Source: Azolla caroliniana (lineage: Eukaryota; Polypodiophyta). Taken from it: 64,000 nt of DNA. Location of the stretch: contig JBHGNT010000016.1 of assembly GCA_043228905.1 (NCBI GenBank), positions 5,580,001-5,644,000 on the forward strand, written 5' to 3'. The position numbers and the translations under genes are program-made. Below, piece after piece: positions 34,028 to 45,385 of this stretch. Under the pieces are notes generated by a model, which worked only from the letters and a program-made list of their open reading frames with translations, was not told the origin of the DNA and searched no databases. Position 1 is the first letter of the stretch. Each line of letters begins with the position of its first letter.

Positions 34028-36672
34028 TGTATGTGATGGCTATCACGAAATGGACGAAGATCCTTGTTGGATCAGAGAAAAGATAACTATGAGAGGCATC
34101 GATGCATGTTTGCAGGAAGATCTAAATCATCGTCATACATTAACAGAAAAGCAAGGAAAAGCAACTTTTGGCAAGAGTGCAAGAGTGGGAAAAGCTGAGA
34201 AAGTGGGGAAACTGACTTTTGTGAATGGCTGGGTTTATAAATGTGACAATGATGGAGATCAGGCTGGGGAATTTGTGCCTTCGGATTTTGAACAAAAAGT
34301 AGATATTGGTCAGAATTGGAGGAGGAGAAAGAGAAAGCAAGAAAGTGTGGAGATAAACAGAGTAAACCCTGGTGTGGGTTTTGACGAGGTTTATGCTCAA
34401 GTCAGGGAGATCAGCAAAGATTCAAGAGAAACACATGATAATACAGTGCAAGGTAAAGATATCATGACTCGAAATCGAATGTGGAAGAAAGAATCAGATC
34501 TAATGAATGGAGCTGGGCCTAATATGCATCAGAGAACGAATGTAAATAGTCTAGATATTTCTTCTGGTCTTTCCAGCAAGCATAAAAGATTTGGTATTCC
34601 TATAAACAAGAAGTCTAGACAAAATGGAGCAGAGAAAAACGACCTTTTGCATCGATCCAAGGTACTTGAAGAAGAAACATTAAATGTATCTGAGGAAATG
34701 TACATACAACTGAAAGCAGAGAATGAAAAGTTAAGAATGGAGGTCAATGATTTGCAAAACCATATGGAAGTTGTACATTCTCTGGCAAGACAAGGAAGCA
34801 GGTGAGTTTGTGTTATTTACTTGAGCTCACATCTTTACTGACTTGTCTCTAGTTGCACACTGTGGTCACATGATGTGATTTTTAGGCAGTTATTCAATCT
34901 TGATTTGATTTGCAGCTATGTTAAAGATAACATAGTTCTGGTAGGATTGTGAGTGTTTGCATCTAATGGTAAATATGACTTGGTTTGTTTGAAACCTTGT
35001 TAGTGAATCTGCTATTTTCTATCTGTATGGCAACATGAGTGCATATTGGCATACACCTTTGATTTGCAGCTGCAACATCAAATCTATGTTATTGATGTTA
35101 TTTCAGGAATTGTCAGCACTGTAAGCTAATTAAGGAAAAGATGAAGGAAATGACCAGTGAAGATGATTCATATAAAACTCAGGCTGCTGAAAATATTCCT
35201 GTCTCACCAACTGTCCAACCTTTACTAGTTGATGATGCCCGACTGTTTGAATCACCAATGGACAGTTGCACAAGCGCGAAGAAGATTTTATGTAATGACA
35301 GACTGGAAAAGAGAATTGTATCTCATGAAGTGGAAGAAAAACTAAACCAGAATGAGTTGATTTCAGCTTTGATAAGTTTAACTAAGCCCGTGGAGGCAGA
35401 TACTTTTGTTAGGAAGGATTCTGATGGATGTCATGAGGAAGCAAGTGATGCAGAGTGCCACTTGTGTATTGAATTGGCATCACAGACGGATGATCGATTG
35501 GAAGATGATGAAAAGGTTGCAGGGTTTCAAAGTGAAGAATGTGTATCAAAACAACATCTGGAGCTAGATCATTACCTGGAAAGTTTACATAAAACCTCGA
35601 GGGATAAAAAAGGAGGGAAAAGTATGTTTGAACGTGGTGGCCAAAATTCAATAAATCACATTGATGTTCATGGTTTTGAAGAAAGGATTGGAGATGTTGC
35701 TCAGAACAGCTGTGAAACCTTTGATGGTGGTACTGGCAAACAGGGTGAAGATGATGGCTACATTGATTTGAAGTGTGGATGTACAAGTCAGAAGTTCGGC
35801 GATACATGTGGGATTCTTCGTCTATATCAAAGTGGGATGCTTGAAATATATTGTCAGTGTTGCTCAGAATGTATCGAAGGTACGAAAACCTTTCTCCTTT
35901 TTACAATTCTGCTCATTTGGCTTTTTTTCACATAATCTACACTGATCTAACTCTCTTTACATAATGTATGATAGCGGAGTTTATCCGTTGTTTTATGTGA
36001 TGTATAATGAATGCTGTGCCTGTGTGGCATTGCGTATTCTATAATGCAATGTGTTATTATATCATGCCCAGTGTATAATACATTTTTCAGGAAAACCAAT
36101 GACACCTGCTAATTTTGAGAAGCATGGCGGTCGAGGTGCTTCGAAAAAATGGAAGGATACTATTTGGATAGTTCTGGGTGATCAGAAAGTTATGTTTTCA
36201 AAGGTAAAGGGTCTCGATGCATTTGTAAAGAGATATAAGGAATCTCGATCTCGGTCTAGACAAGTACATGTGGTGAAATCAGTATATCATCGAGATGAGT
36301 TTATGCAATGCAAAAAGTGCTCGAAGAAACGCCGTATGCGGTGTAAAACCCAAGAAGAATGCCGTCTATACCACAATGCATCGATGAACCCTGATTGGGA
36401 GTGTGCAAACTACCCATTTGATAGGTAGGTTGGATAAGTGCAGTAATTATGTATTTTTCCATTTCTTTTCTAATTGATGATTCTGCTATTCTAGGTTTAT
36501 GTCATGTCAAGAGGAAGAAGAGAGAGAGGCACGGCAAGTCAATCGAGGATGTATGCGATCACGAACATGCCAGGGATGTGCTGTATGCATATGCACGGGA
36601 TGCTCCATATGTAGATTTGAAGATTGCTCTTGTGAAACATGTGATGCCTTCAAGGCAATCAACAATCAATGA
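34014..36672 (+). CDS. ULTRAPETALA-like SAND-domain protein with long N-terminal extension
   Basis: Four coding exons are 34014-34801, 35107-35879, 36091-36424 and 36495-36672. They join with GT-AG introns and matching phases into 690 codons. The C-terminal third is clearly ULTRAPETALA. A SAND-type region starts at about residue 484 (LKCGCTSQKFGD), continues through 'TPANFEKHGGR' and 'KWKDTIWIVLGD', then 'HRDEF', 'ECRLYHNA' and 'PDWECANYPFDRF'. It ends in a Cys-rich B-box-like tail with repeated C-x2-C. In Arabidopsis, ULT1 acts as a trithorax-group factor that counters Polycomb repression in meristems; that role here is inference. The N-terminal ~480 residues are not recognisable. They carry a basic cluster RRRKRK (103-108, likely nuclear localisation), a predicted coiled coil (about 225-262, 'YIQLKAENEKLRMEVNDLQ') and a C-x2-C at the exon 1/2 junction. 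Flowering-plant ULT proteins are roughly 230-240 aa. The start is the first ATG after an in-frame stop at 33927. Confidence 0.9.
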
Positions 36673-38090
36673 GAGCAAGCTTGATCATCATGTCTTTTCC
36701 TCTTCATGGGGGCATGCTTGTTAGATCATGTGAATATGGTAGAACATACTTCATTGAGCCAAAACCCATACTTGGTTATGGATTGACCTTTACATACGTG
36801 AAAATAGTGAAGAGGGACATATGTTATGCATTGATACTGGCTCTCCTCGTCGTGTTAATTAAGCACTGGACAAGGCAGAATGAGCCATTATATTGTCCTA
36901 TTCTTTTTCTTTATATATAACAGAAAGAAACATCAGCCATGATGGAATTCCCATGCTGCGAGTTGTTGTATTTAAAAATTTGGCAAAGGAAGCAAAATCA
37001 GTGTTAACTTTTCTTTGTTTTGCAAAGATTCTGTTGTAAAAATCCATGATAATAATAATATTAACAATAATAATATATGTCCTTTTCTTCTCTTATAAAC
37101 ATTGCTCAAAAGTTGCACCTTTCTTCTCAAGTAAGTTTTTCTCAGAATGAACCCCCTATTCGCGTCCTTTGATTTCTTACAGCTAATGATGTATTGGGCC
37201 TTGGAATCCCATTGGTCTTGGAAGTGTTGTAATTTAAATGAGAATTAGCTATGTTTTCTATTTTATGTTTAGTGAATTCTTCCTTAAAATTAAGAGTATA
37301 TTCCCTGCTTGAACCTCCTTTGATGAACCAATATGTGTTCTGTTTTGCTCTCTTAAGTGATCACTTCAGCCCTTCGATGAACTTATGTAGACATGCCTCT
37401 AATTAGTCTCTCAAACATCCAAATTTGGACATATCGATAACTCACATGATGCACAAAGAGTTGATGTAAGAGAAAGTACCACTCGTACGATGAATCCTTG
37501 ATGAATAATTAGAAATGGATTCTAATATCAACTCAATTTTGCATTGACTACTTTCAACCCTTCCATTGGTGGTTTGAAAAATAGGCAAAAAATATCAGTA
37601 GAGCTTATGTTGGTCCTACCTTTATATTTCCCAGTTACAATATTGTATGCAGTTTTGACCACGGGCAAAAGGAAATATTTTCAGAAATACAAAACACAGT
37701 AGTTTATATTTTTCTAGTACAAAACTTAGAGCTAACAACTCTTTGATGTTGTATGTTTGGTAAGATGTAAAAGTTTTAAACATTAGTACTCAACTTTTAT
37801 GTTGATAAATCCAACAATACAATAGTAGTAAGCAATGGTTCAATTCAGTTTAGGAGTCTCAAACTCAAATTGTTAATGTCTTTTGAAACTTACCCTGAAT
37901 CAAACCATGAAACCTTTAAACTGAATATGTTGAAACCAAAGTTTTTGAAGGGTTTCTGTCTTGGAAGGACCCCAATTTGGTTTCAACATATTGTTTGCTA
38001 TCGACCTCAGGAGTTGTTGCTCTCCTTATTTGTATAGGCACTAATAGAGAGCATTGTAATTATGCAAAAGAGTATTTACATATTCTTTGT
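36673..38090. other. 3' flank of the ULTRAPETALA-like gene and intergenic sequence
   Basis: The first few hundred bases are the likely 3' UTR (AT-rich, 'ataataataata' near 37050). I see no gene, RNA or element in the rest. Confidence 0.45.
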
Positions 38091-38099
38091 TATTATGTT

Positions 38100-38560
38100 G
38101 GCCTAGAAATCTTAGTTTAATTGTTTCTTTTGTTTGGGGGTCAAAGAGGTGGGAAATGTAATTGAGACTCAAATCTCAAAGAATTTTGGAGTTTGTTGAA
38201 GCATAAAAGTTATTACACATCCTACGAAATTATGGGTTTATTTCACAACAACAACAAAATATAACATTGGTTAAGGTTCTTTACCTCTTCAAATTGAAGA
38301 GCAACCATGGGTTGATTGGTGTTTATGGAGTGATGTGTTTACAAGTGATTACTAATCCCTTGTACCATTGCTCCATAGAGTCTCTTTGATGGCTATCATC
38401 TAAGGTTGAACGAGAATGAAAGGTACAAAGATTTGGTTATGGATGGCCATAGATCGTGAAACATAGTTGGCATTTTAAGTTGCTAATTGTAGCAAATGTC
38501 TTCACTTGGAAAGTATTGATTGGGAGGTTTTCAAATTAGCCCTAAAGTGATGTGAACTTG
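38100..38560 (+). mobile_element. Truncated LINE fragment, plus strand
   Basis: Positions 38115-38240 align with the reverse complement of 19985-20105 in the LINE upstream of DXS ('gtttgggggtcaaagaggtg', 'caaagaattttggag'). The similarity continues to about 38460 ('gatggctatcatctaagg'). It is a 5'-truncated copy of that LINE family in the opposite orientation. Confidence 0.7.
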
Positions 38561-39039
38561 AAATAAGCAATTGTGTCTTTTCCATTATTCAAGTGAAAGA
38601 TAATACTCATTGTTTCATACAATGTCTAATTGCTTGTCAGATTTAGTATTCTATTCCTCAAATTTGGCATGTTTGTAGCATTGTTATTTGACACAAAGAC
38701 AACTTGTTTGTATAATTCACACAGGTTGAGTTGAAAACAGAGATAGATATAGTTTTCCTATTTTTGCGATATTGGGGATTGCATCTTAATTGGATATGTG
38801 CAACACTTTTGTATTTGATGATAAGCATGGAGTCAAAGAATGTCTATCAAAGGTAAAGGGAGTACTAATATGACAATTTTCTTTATTGGAACAAGTGGAA
38901 ATTTTGTCCTCAATGGAATGTTTGTTTTGCCAATTTGTTTCAACATATCCCAAACCCTTGCAATGATAATCAAACTCAATTGTGGTATGATTTTAGTGTT
39001 TTTTTACAGATTTGTTGTGGGTTTGAGAGAACACCCAAA

Positions 39040-39115
39040 TGGATGTAGCTCAATTGGTAAGGCCACCTAATGGAGACGAAAAGGTTCAACCCCTAAATTC
39101 CACAAGGGCATCTAG
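39040..39115 (+). repeat. tRNA-derived SINE-like head
   Basis: 'tggatgtagctcaattggta' (A box) and 'aaaaggttcaacccc' (B box) lie at tRNA-like spacing. It resembles the repeat at 1313-1412. A (TG)n then (AG)n microsatellite follows at 39190-39254. Confidence 0.6.
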
Positions 39116-39189
39116 TAATAGAGAGGTGAGAAATTTGAGTTTGAACCCAAGCCATAGTTAGCAGTGTAACAATTTATCGCTAGGGTAAG

Positions 39190-39209
39190 TTGTGTGTGTG
39201 TGTGTGTGT

Positions 39210-39254
<45 letters not shown>
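39190..39254 (+). repeat. Compound (TG)n-(AG)n microsatellite
   Basis: About ten TG units are followed directly by about twenty AG units. Confidence 0.95.
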
Positions 39255-39261
<7 letters not shown>

Positions 39262-39523
39262 TATTAATGTCTTTTAAGTAAATATAAAAATAAATAATAT
39301 TAAGTAATATTAAGTGTTAGACTTTGAGAATAACAAATCAAAATAAAATAAAAATTATTTAGTAAATATAAAAATAAAGAAGATAAAAAAGAGATGAAAG
39401 AATCTAGTTTCTGGCACATGTGAGATTCTCAAGTTAAGATATATTATAACTTTTGTCTTCGAAAGATCTCTAGCATAGGTCAATCCAAAATGGAGAGGTC
39501 TCCAAAGCGAGAGAAGCACCTAG

Positions 39524-39526
<3 letters not shown>

Positions 39527-39608
<82 letters not shown>
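39527..39608 (+). repeat. (GA)n microsatellite at the LINE 3' end
   Basis: A perfect GA tract of 41 units directly abuts the LINE tail sequence that begins 'ttatattatcgtcttcgg' at 39609. Confidence 0.95.
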
Positions 39609-39612
<4 letters not shown>

Positions 39613-40032
39613 ATTATCGTCTTCGGAGGTCAATATGACCTATGAGACCAAAAACATTACATTTCACGTGATATGTGTGAAAATGAGTAGTGACTCTCGA
39701 TGTTCAAGAACTTTACCAACGAATGTTGCAATCGAAAGTGCACATTGTGGTTGTGAGAGAAATTTGTGCAAGGATTGGGCTCGATTGAAGAGATGTGTAA
39801 AGCATGGTCGAATATGATCAAAAGCAGAGCATTATATCAAAGTCAGACTCACGAACTTGTTTAGGGCAAACTGTGCATAGCCGATCACTCTCATCACTTG
39901 TGCCCCAACGCCCTATCTCACATCGCAATGCATGTGAACTAAGTCGCATGGAAGCAATGGTTCAAATGGCAGATAACGGGATGGGCTCTAACATGTATCA
40001 ATGTGTACAGTTTCCCCGTTTCGCAAAGAATA
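39609..40032 (-). mobile_element. 3' part of a LINE split by the chromovirus
   Basis: On the minus strand the frame reads 'SSHALRCEIGRWGTSDESDR' followed by L-C-T-V-C, the usual C-terminal block of non-LTR reverse-transcriptase proteins (E-x-GRW then C-x2-C). The element then runs to a 3' UTR ending at the (TC)n tract. It continues the reading direction and order of the LINE piece at 45818-46759 on the other side of the chromovirus, so the two are halves of one element. Confidence 0.8.
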
Positions 40033-40115
40033 TGTCAAGATTAGTACTAAGACAGATAAGGAATTAGTACTAAGAGAGGTATAGAACTCTTGAGATAAGG
40101 AAAGAGTGAGTGAGT

Positions 40116-40187
<72 letters not shown>

Positions 40188-40351
40188 GAGAGAGAGAGAG
40201 AGAGAGAAAGGGTGAGAGAATGATGATAAAAGATATATATTATGTGAAGAGAGCATACAATAGTAGTTAGGAGGCTTAAGACTAGCGTTGAACCGATTTG
40301 GTTCGAAATAATGCCTTGTGCCTCCTTTTATAGTGTTCTCAGGAGTACTCC

Positions 40352-40371
40352 TGAAGTTTCTAGAATGTTCC
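40352..40371 (-). promoter_or_regulatory. Heat-shock-type element in the 3' LTR
   Basis: Four phased triplets (GAA 40353, TTC 40358, GAA 40363, TTC 40368) lie 20 bp upstream of the TATA box on the minus strand. Confidence 0.65.
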
Positions 40372-40446
40372 AGAGAAATCTGGAATATACATCAATTTTC
40401 TATAATAAAACATAAATGAAAATAATACTCTATGTATTACAATGTA

Positions 40447-40505
40447 TGGTCTAATGGTCAAGAGCTCGATCCATGTAGCATAAGGTCATGGGTTTGAGTC
40501 TTGCC
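40447..40505 (+). other. tRNA-like A/B boxes inside the chromovirus LTR
   Basis: On the strand opposite to the element, TGGTCTAATGG fits the RNA polymerase III A-box consensus exactly and 'gggtttgagtc' resembles a B box about 35 bp later. The same block is in the other LTR (about 45745-45805, with 'gggttcaagg'). It looks like a captured tRNA or SINE head. Confidence 0.5.
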
Positions 40506-40530
40506 ATATCATGACACTATCCCCCCTTTA

Positions 40531-43500
40531 AAATGATGAGTGTCACGAGTCGTTTTGGATTGAGGACCCGGTTTGTCTGGATATTGACGATGGAAGTCTT
40601 CAAGAAGAGCACGAGCATTTGTCACATTCTCTATCGGTTCCCAAGTACGCTCGTTGGGACTATATCCTAGCCAATTGACTAGATAGTAGAGCTTGTTGCG
40701 AACAATCTTAGAATCAAGGATGGCGGCAACCTCGTACTCAGGTCCATCTTCAAGCTTGATTGGGGGTGGAGGCTGTATAATACGTCCTGGGATGGTGCTC
40801 TCTTGATAGGGTTCGAGAAGAGAACTATGAAACACCGGATGTATCCGAAGTTGCAGAGGTAGATCGAGACGAAAAGCAACATCATTAATCTTTCCTATAA
40901 TACGGAAATGACCTAATCGCCGATAATCCAACTTCTCGCATGGGTGAGTAGTCTTGATGTGTTGTCATAGTAGCCATACCCGATCTCCAATGTTAAAACT
41001 GGATGGAAGTCGATGACGATCCGCGTAAACCTTGTGTGTTTGTTGAGCTTGTTGGAGATGAGTAGATAAATCGGCTTGTATCTTGCGTAACCGCTCTAAA
41101 CGATCCTTTGCGCAAGGATTTGTGGACAACTCTGGGGTTTCAAATACACACCACCGGGGGTGAGAACCCGTATAAGCATAAATGGCGTAACTTTAGTCGA
41201 TGCGTGGACTGAATTATTGTAGGCAAATTCGGCGAAGTGGAGAATATTTACCCAGTCATCCTGATGATAGCTTAGAAAGCACCGAAGATATTGCTCCAGT
41301 GTTTGATTTGTTCGTTCTGCTTGGCCATTTGTTTGTGGGTGGTAGGGGGAGGAGAGGTTACAAGTGACCTTGAGCATTTTAAAAAGGTGCTTCCAGAATT
41401 TCGATACGAACTGGGGTCCACGGTCGCTAATGATACTATAGGGAAGGCCATGATGCCGACATACTTCACACATGATAATTTCAACGGTTTCTTCACTGGA
41501 TATTTCCTTAGTACATGGCAAGAAATGAGCCATCTTCGTATATTGATCTACGACTATTAGAATTGCATTGACTTAGAGACTGGAAGATTTGTGATGAAGT
41601 CTAGAGCAATGGATTGCCACGACTTGCTTGGAATTGGTAATGGTTCTAATAAACCATATGGATGATGCCTTGGCATTTTCGCTCTGCAACATGTATCACA
41701 AGTCCGAACAAAATCTTCGACAAATTGTCGAATATAGGGCCACCAAAATGATCGTTGTACTAAATCTAATGTTTTGTACTACCAAAATGCCCAACTGTAT
41801 ATGTGTCATGATAGTTTTGGACTACTCGAAGGCGGCAAGAACCATTAGGAACATACAAGAGTTCATTAAAGAATAGTAATCTATCATGGTATTTGAATTG
41901 TCGATAGTCTGTACCTGGTGGTTGCGACTGTGAACAAGATGCACGAGAGGGATCAATTTGTGCTAGAATGGCTTGGGCGAAAGCATCGGTCTTCAAGTCC
42001 TCACCTATAGTATCGATAATGTGGGAATCCATGGGCATGCCAAAGACTTGTGTTGCTTGCAATTGTGTCGATCCCAAGATTACTTGCTTTTGGTTATCAA
42101 AAGCTGGCTCACCGGGACGCGGTGCTAGGTACGAACGTTGTGATAATGCATCTGCCTTCCCTTGGTGCTTCCCCGGACGATATGTAATTTTGAAGTCGAA
42201 ACGCGTGAGGAAGTGGGCCCACCGAGCTTGACGTCGATTTAACACACGAGCGTCCTAAAAGTAGGCAAGGTTTTTGTGGTCACTAAATACGGTGACTTGA
42301 TGAGAGGATCCCTCTAGAAAATGCCTCCATTGCGTAAAAGAGTCCACTATTGCCAATAGCTCCTTATCATGAATTTCGTAGTTGATTTTGGCGGCGTCAA
42401 ACTTGCGTGAGTGAAAAGCCACAGGATGTAGCTTCTCATCATTACCCCGTTGTGACAGAATGCTCCCCAATGCGAAATCCGATGCGTCTGCTTCCATAAT
42501 GAATGGTTGTTCCGGATCGACATGAGCTAGAATTGGAGCCAATATAAATGCCTTTTTAAGACTCTCGAAAGCCATGTCCGTTTCTTTAGACCAAACGAAT
42601 GATTGTCCCTTCTTGGTAAGTTGTGTGAGAGGCAGAATGAGCTTTGAGTAATCTTGTATGAACTTTCGGTAAAAATTGGCAAAGCCTAAAAGCATTGCAC
42701 ATCTCGCATCGAATGCGGAGTTTGCCACTCTACCACAGTTTTGACCTTAGCTGGGTCCATGGAGATGCCTTCCGAGGAAATGACATAGCCCAAAAATTCC
42801 ACTTGGTTGCACCCAAAACTACATTTTTCCAGCTTTGCATAAAGATCATGTTCTCGAAGTCGTTTTAGTACTGATAGTACATGAGACTCACGCTCTTCTT
42901 GGGTCTTCGAATAAACCAATAGATCATCCAAATAGATGATCAAATAAACATCCAAGATATCTCGGAATATATCATTTGCCATGTGCTGGAAGACTGATGG
43001 TGCATTAGTGAGGCTGAACGGCATGACTGTATACTCGAAGTGCCCATATCTGGTGCGAAACGCGGTCTTCCATTCATCTCCTGGTTGGATCCGTACGAGG
43101 TTATAGGTTCCCCATAAGTTGATCTTCGTGAAGAACCTGGCACCATTGATCCGTTCTAAAAGACTTGAGATAAGGGGAAGTGCATACCTATTTCTGATTG
43201 TAACCTTATTCAAGCCATGGTAATCTACAACGAGACGAAGTGATCCATCCTTTTTCTTGACGAAGAAAATGGGTGCGCTGGTTGGAGATTTCGAATGCCG
43301 AATGAAACCATTTTCCAAATTCTCCTCTATATAGGCTCGTAGGACTTCTAGCTTGGTTGGTGACAAATTGTAGATTGGTCCCCATGGTGGCTCTTTCCCT
43401 GGTTGTAAATCGATGGGGCAGTCATACGGTCAATGGTGAGGAAGCGTATTGGCTTGTACTTTATCGAACACATCAACATAATGATGATACTTCTTTAGAA

Positions 43501-43627
43501 GTTGAACGGTGGACTCCTCTTTAATGGTGTTTGAGGGCATTACTGATATTGCGAAGAGAAACATTTCTTCCTTGCGTCCTTCCCGCAACTGATGTAGCGA
43601 AATGGTTGCAATCTCATGAGTAGACCC
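40531..43627 (-). pseudogene. Chromovirus pol: RT, RNase H, integrase, chromodomain
   Basis: The reverse transcriptase is at about 42690-43390, with 'FVKKKDGSLRLVVDY' and the 'YLDDLLVYS' active-site box. Its motif A reads K-I-N-L where the family has K-I-D-L (Asn codon 43118-43120), which should abolish catalysis. RNase H ('EADASDFALGSILSQRG') spans about 42255-42690 and ends at an in-frame TAG (42255-42257). Integrase follows: zinc-finger region and core with the second Asp in 'SDRGPQFVSKFW' and the Glu in 'NGQAERTNQ' (41100-41530). Frame breaks lie in 41534-41765 and 40932-41095. The chromodomain (about 40560-40740, 'YLVNWLGYSPNERTWEPIEN') is intact in its aromatic residues. A TGA at 43430-43432 sits between protease and RT. 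Confidence 0.92.
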
Positions 43628-44056
43628 TCAGGCTTTTCGATACTGGATTTCTCTTGTTCTCCAATCTATGTTTGGGTTATGTAATTCGAACCATGGTAAT
43701 CCTAAAACAATGGGGTGTTCTGGGATGCTAATTATATTAAATGATACTACACATGTTAGATTATTTAGGACAATATTAGCGGGCTTTGACTCTTCTATGA
43801 TATTTCCGGAAGCAATGGGACGACCATCAATGACTACTACAGAGGCTGGACGCGGGAGTTTTTTGAGTGATATCTGATGAGCTTGGGAAAATTTCCTATC
43901 CATGAAGCAAGAATTAGCTTCGAAATCTAGAAGTGCTAAGACATGTATTGGAGGGGTATTTTTAGTACTAACTGTTACTTGGGCTACGAACACATTGCTA
44001 ACTTGCTTAGAGGGAATGGAACCACTAATGGGCTGCAAAGATCTAGGGCTGTCCAA
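43628..44056 (-). pseudogene. Chromovirus aspartic protease, active site altered
   Basis: The frame carries a retroviral-type protease with 'HVLALLDFEANSCFMD' and, at the C-terminal end, 'HPIVLGLPWFELHNP'. The catalytic D-S-G is replaced by D-F-E (43919-43927), so it should be inactive. The frame ends at a TGA (43628-43630) instead of running on into the reverse transcriptase. Confidence 0.85.
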
Positions 44057-44082
44057 CCAAACGGCTCCTATTTTGGTTGAAC

Positions 44083-45225
44083 TTAGTCGTTTAACTCTTC
44101 TTCTAACTGACTAAGGACATCAAATTTGTTCGCTAGATTTGGGCTATTAGTACTATTAGGACTATCAGATATCCCTACTGAAATAGACTCAGGTTCAGTA
44201 CAATTAGAATTAGCAACTATTTGGTTTACCTGCCTTCTTGGCCTATAGGGACAGTTTACACTGATATGCCCTGGTCCACCGCAATAAAGACATAGTCGGT
44301 TTGCTCGGCGTCGTTGCTTTTCTTCTTCCGATAGCGGTCCGCGATGACGTGTGGTGTCAATTTCCATCGGAGTTGGAGTACTTACTGGAGGTGCATTATA
44401 TGACTCCCTTGGAAAAGGTTTCACTACCACTGAGGCGTAAGTAGGCTCAAATCTTGCCCTTGGCATCTGGAACTGACGTTCTGAACGTCGTTCGAAGAGG
44501 CGATTGTCACATCTCACTGCGTGACTGATTGCTTTTGTTAATGACTTTGGTTCTTCGGGAAAGGTCAAGAGTAAATCTTTGACATCGTTACGTAGACCAT
44601 AACGAAATTGCTCCATTAACGCTTGATCATCCCAGGGGATATCGGAGGCAAGTAGACGAAAATCTGCAGCGTATGTGGAGGTTGGACGATCGCCTTGACG
44701 TAGTCGTCGGATTTTGTTGATTGTTGTCCTTATGCTGTCTGTATCTCTATAACAGGCTTTAAACTCACTTATAAATTCTTCAAAATTGTTTAGTAATGGA
44801 GATTCTTTTTCTAACAGCGGAGCGAACCATGACAACGTTGAGCCACTTAACAATGTGCCTACTAAACCCACTTGTGATGCATCGGTGGGATATCGGGAAG
44901 GATGCATTTGAATAACTAGTTATACCTGATTAAGGAACCCTCTAAATTGCGATTGCGTTCCATCGAATTTCATGGGAAGGCCGATCTTGGGTTCTTTATG
45001 AATCCCTTGTGTTCTGGGTCCTTATTGTTGCATCGCTACGATGGTTGCTTCGAGTTGTTGCACACGTAACATCAGCTCCCCGTGTTGTTGTTGTTTTTCT
45101 AGCACTATTTGTTGAAGATCCCCCAACAAACGATGATTTTCTTGTTCTAGTGCTACAAATTTCTCCTTTAAGCACTGGAGCTCCGAGAAAACATATTGGT
45201 ATTCTTGAGCACTAACAATTTCCAT
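44083..45225 (-). pseudogene. Chromovirus gag with coiled coil and zinc knuckle
   Basis: A plausible start at 45225 opens a Gln/Leu-rich coiled coil (to about 45022). This is followed by a retrotransposon gag core (44520-44900, 'FEEFISEFKACYRDTD', 'WDDQALMEQFRYGLR') and a zinc knuckle C-x2-C-x4-H-x4-C at about 44255-44300 ('CLYCGGPGHISVNC'). Two TAA codons interrupt it (45022-45024 and 44920-44922). Both could have arisen from CAA by a single C-to-T change. Confidence 0.85.
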
Positions 45226-45385
45226 TTTACTAGGGAGGATAAGAGGATTAGTATGAAAGGAAGAAAGGGGTTAGAAGATGAGGGAAACAAAAAAGAAGAC
45301 CGGAAAAAGGGGATATGTAAGAAGATAAAAGGAAGAGGAGGAAAGGAGGAAATGGAAGGAGGACAGAAGGCAAATAGATTCAAAC

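Larger units (their letters stand above)
40033..40516 (-). repeat. 3' LTR of the chromovirus
   Basis: Aligns with 45386-45817. It is longer because of an expanded (GA)n tract at 40108-40208. Carries TATA (40326-40332, minus strand) and the heat-shock-type element at 40352-40371. Next to it (40518-40530, minus-strand AAAGGGGGGATAG) is the polypurine tract. Confidence 0.92.

Noticed and set aside
34140-34400. Minus-strand open frame opposite the ULT-like exon 1
   Set aside because: Shadow frame of a coding exon; Ser/Leu-rich complement of a Lys/Glu-rich coding strand.
40047-40256. Ser-Leu repeat open frame on the minus strand
   Set aside because: Translation of the (GA/TC)n tract in the chromovirus LTR.
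45366-45385. Initiator-Met primer-binding site after the chromovirus 5' LTR
   Set aside because: The minus-strand sequence GTTTGAATCTATTTGCC does not match the Met primer motif and I cannot assign another tRNA with confidence.
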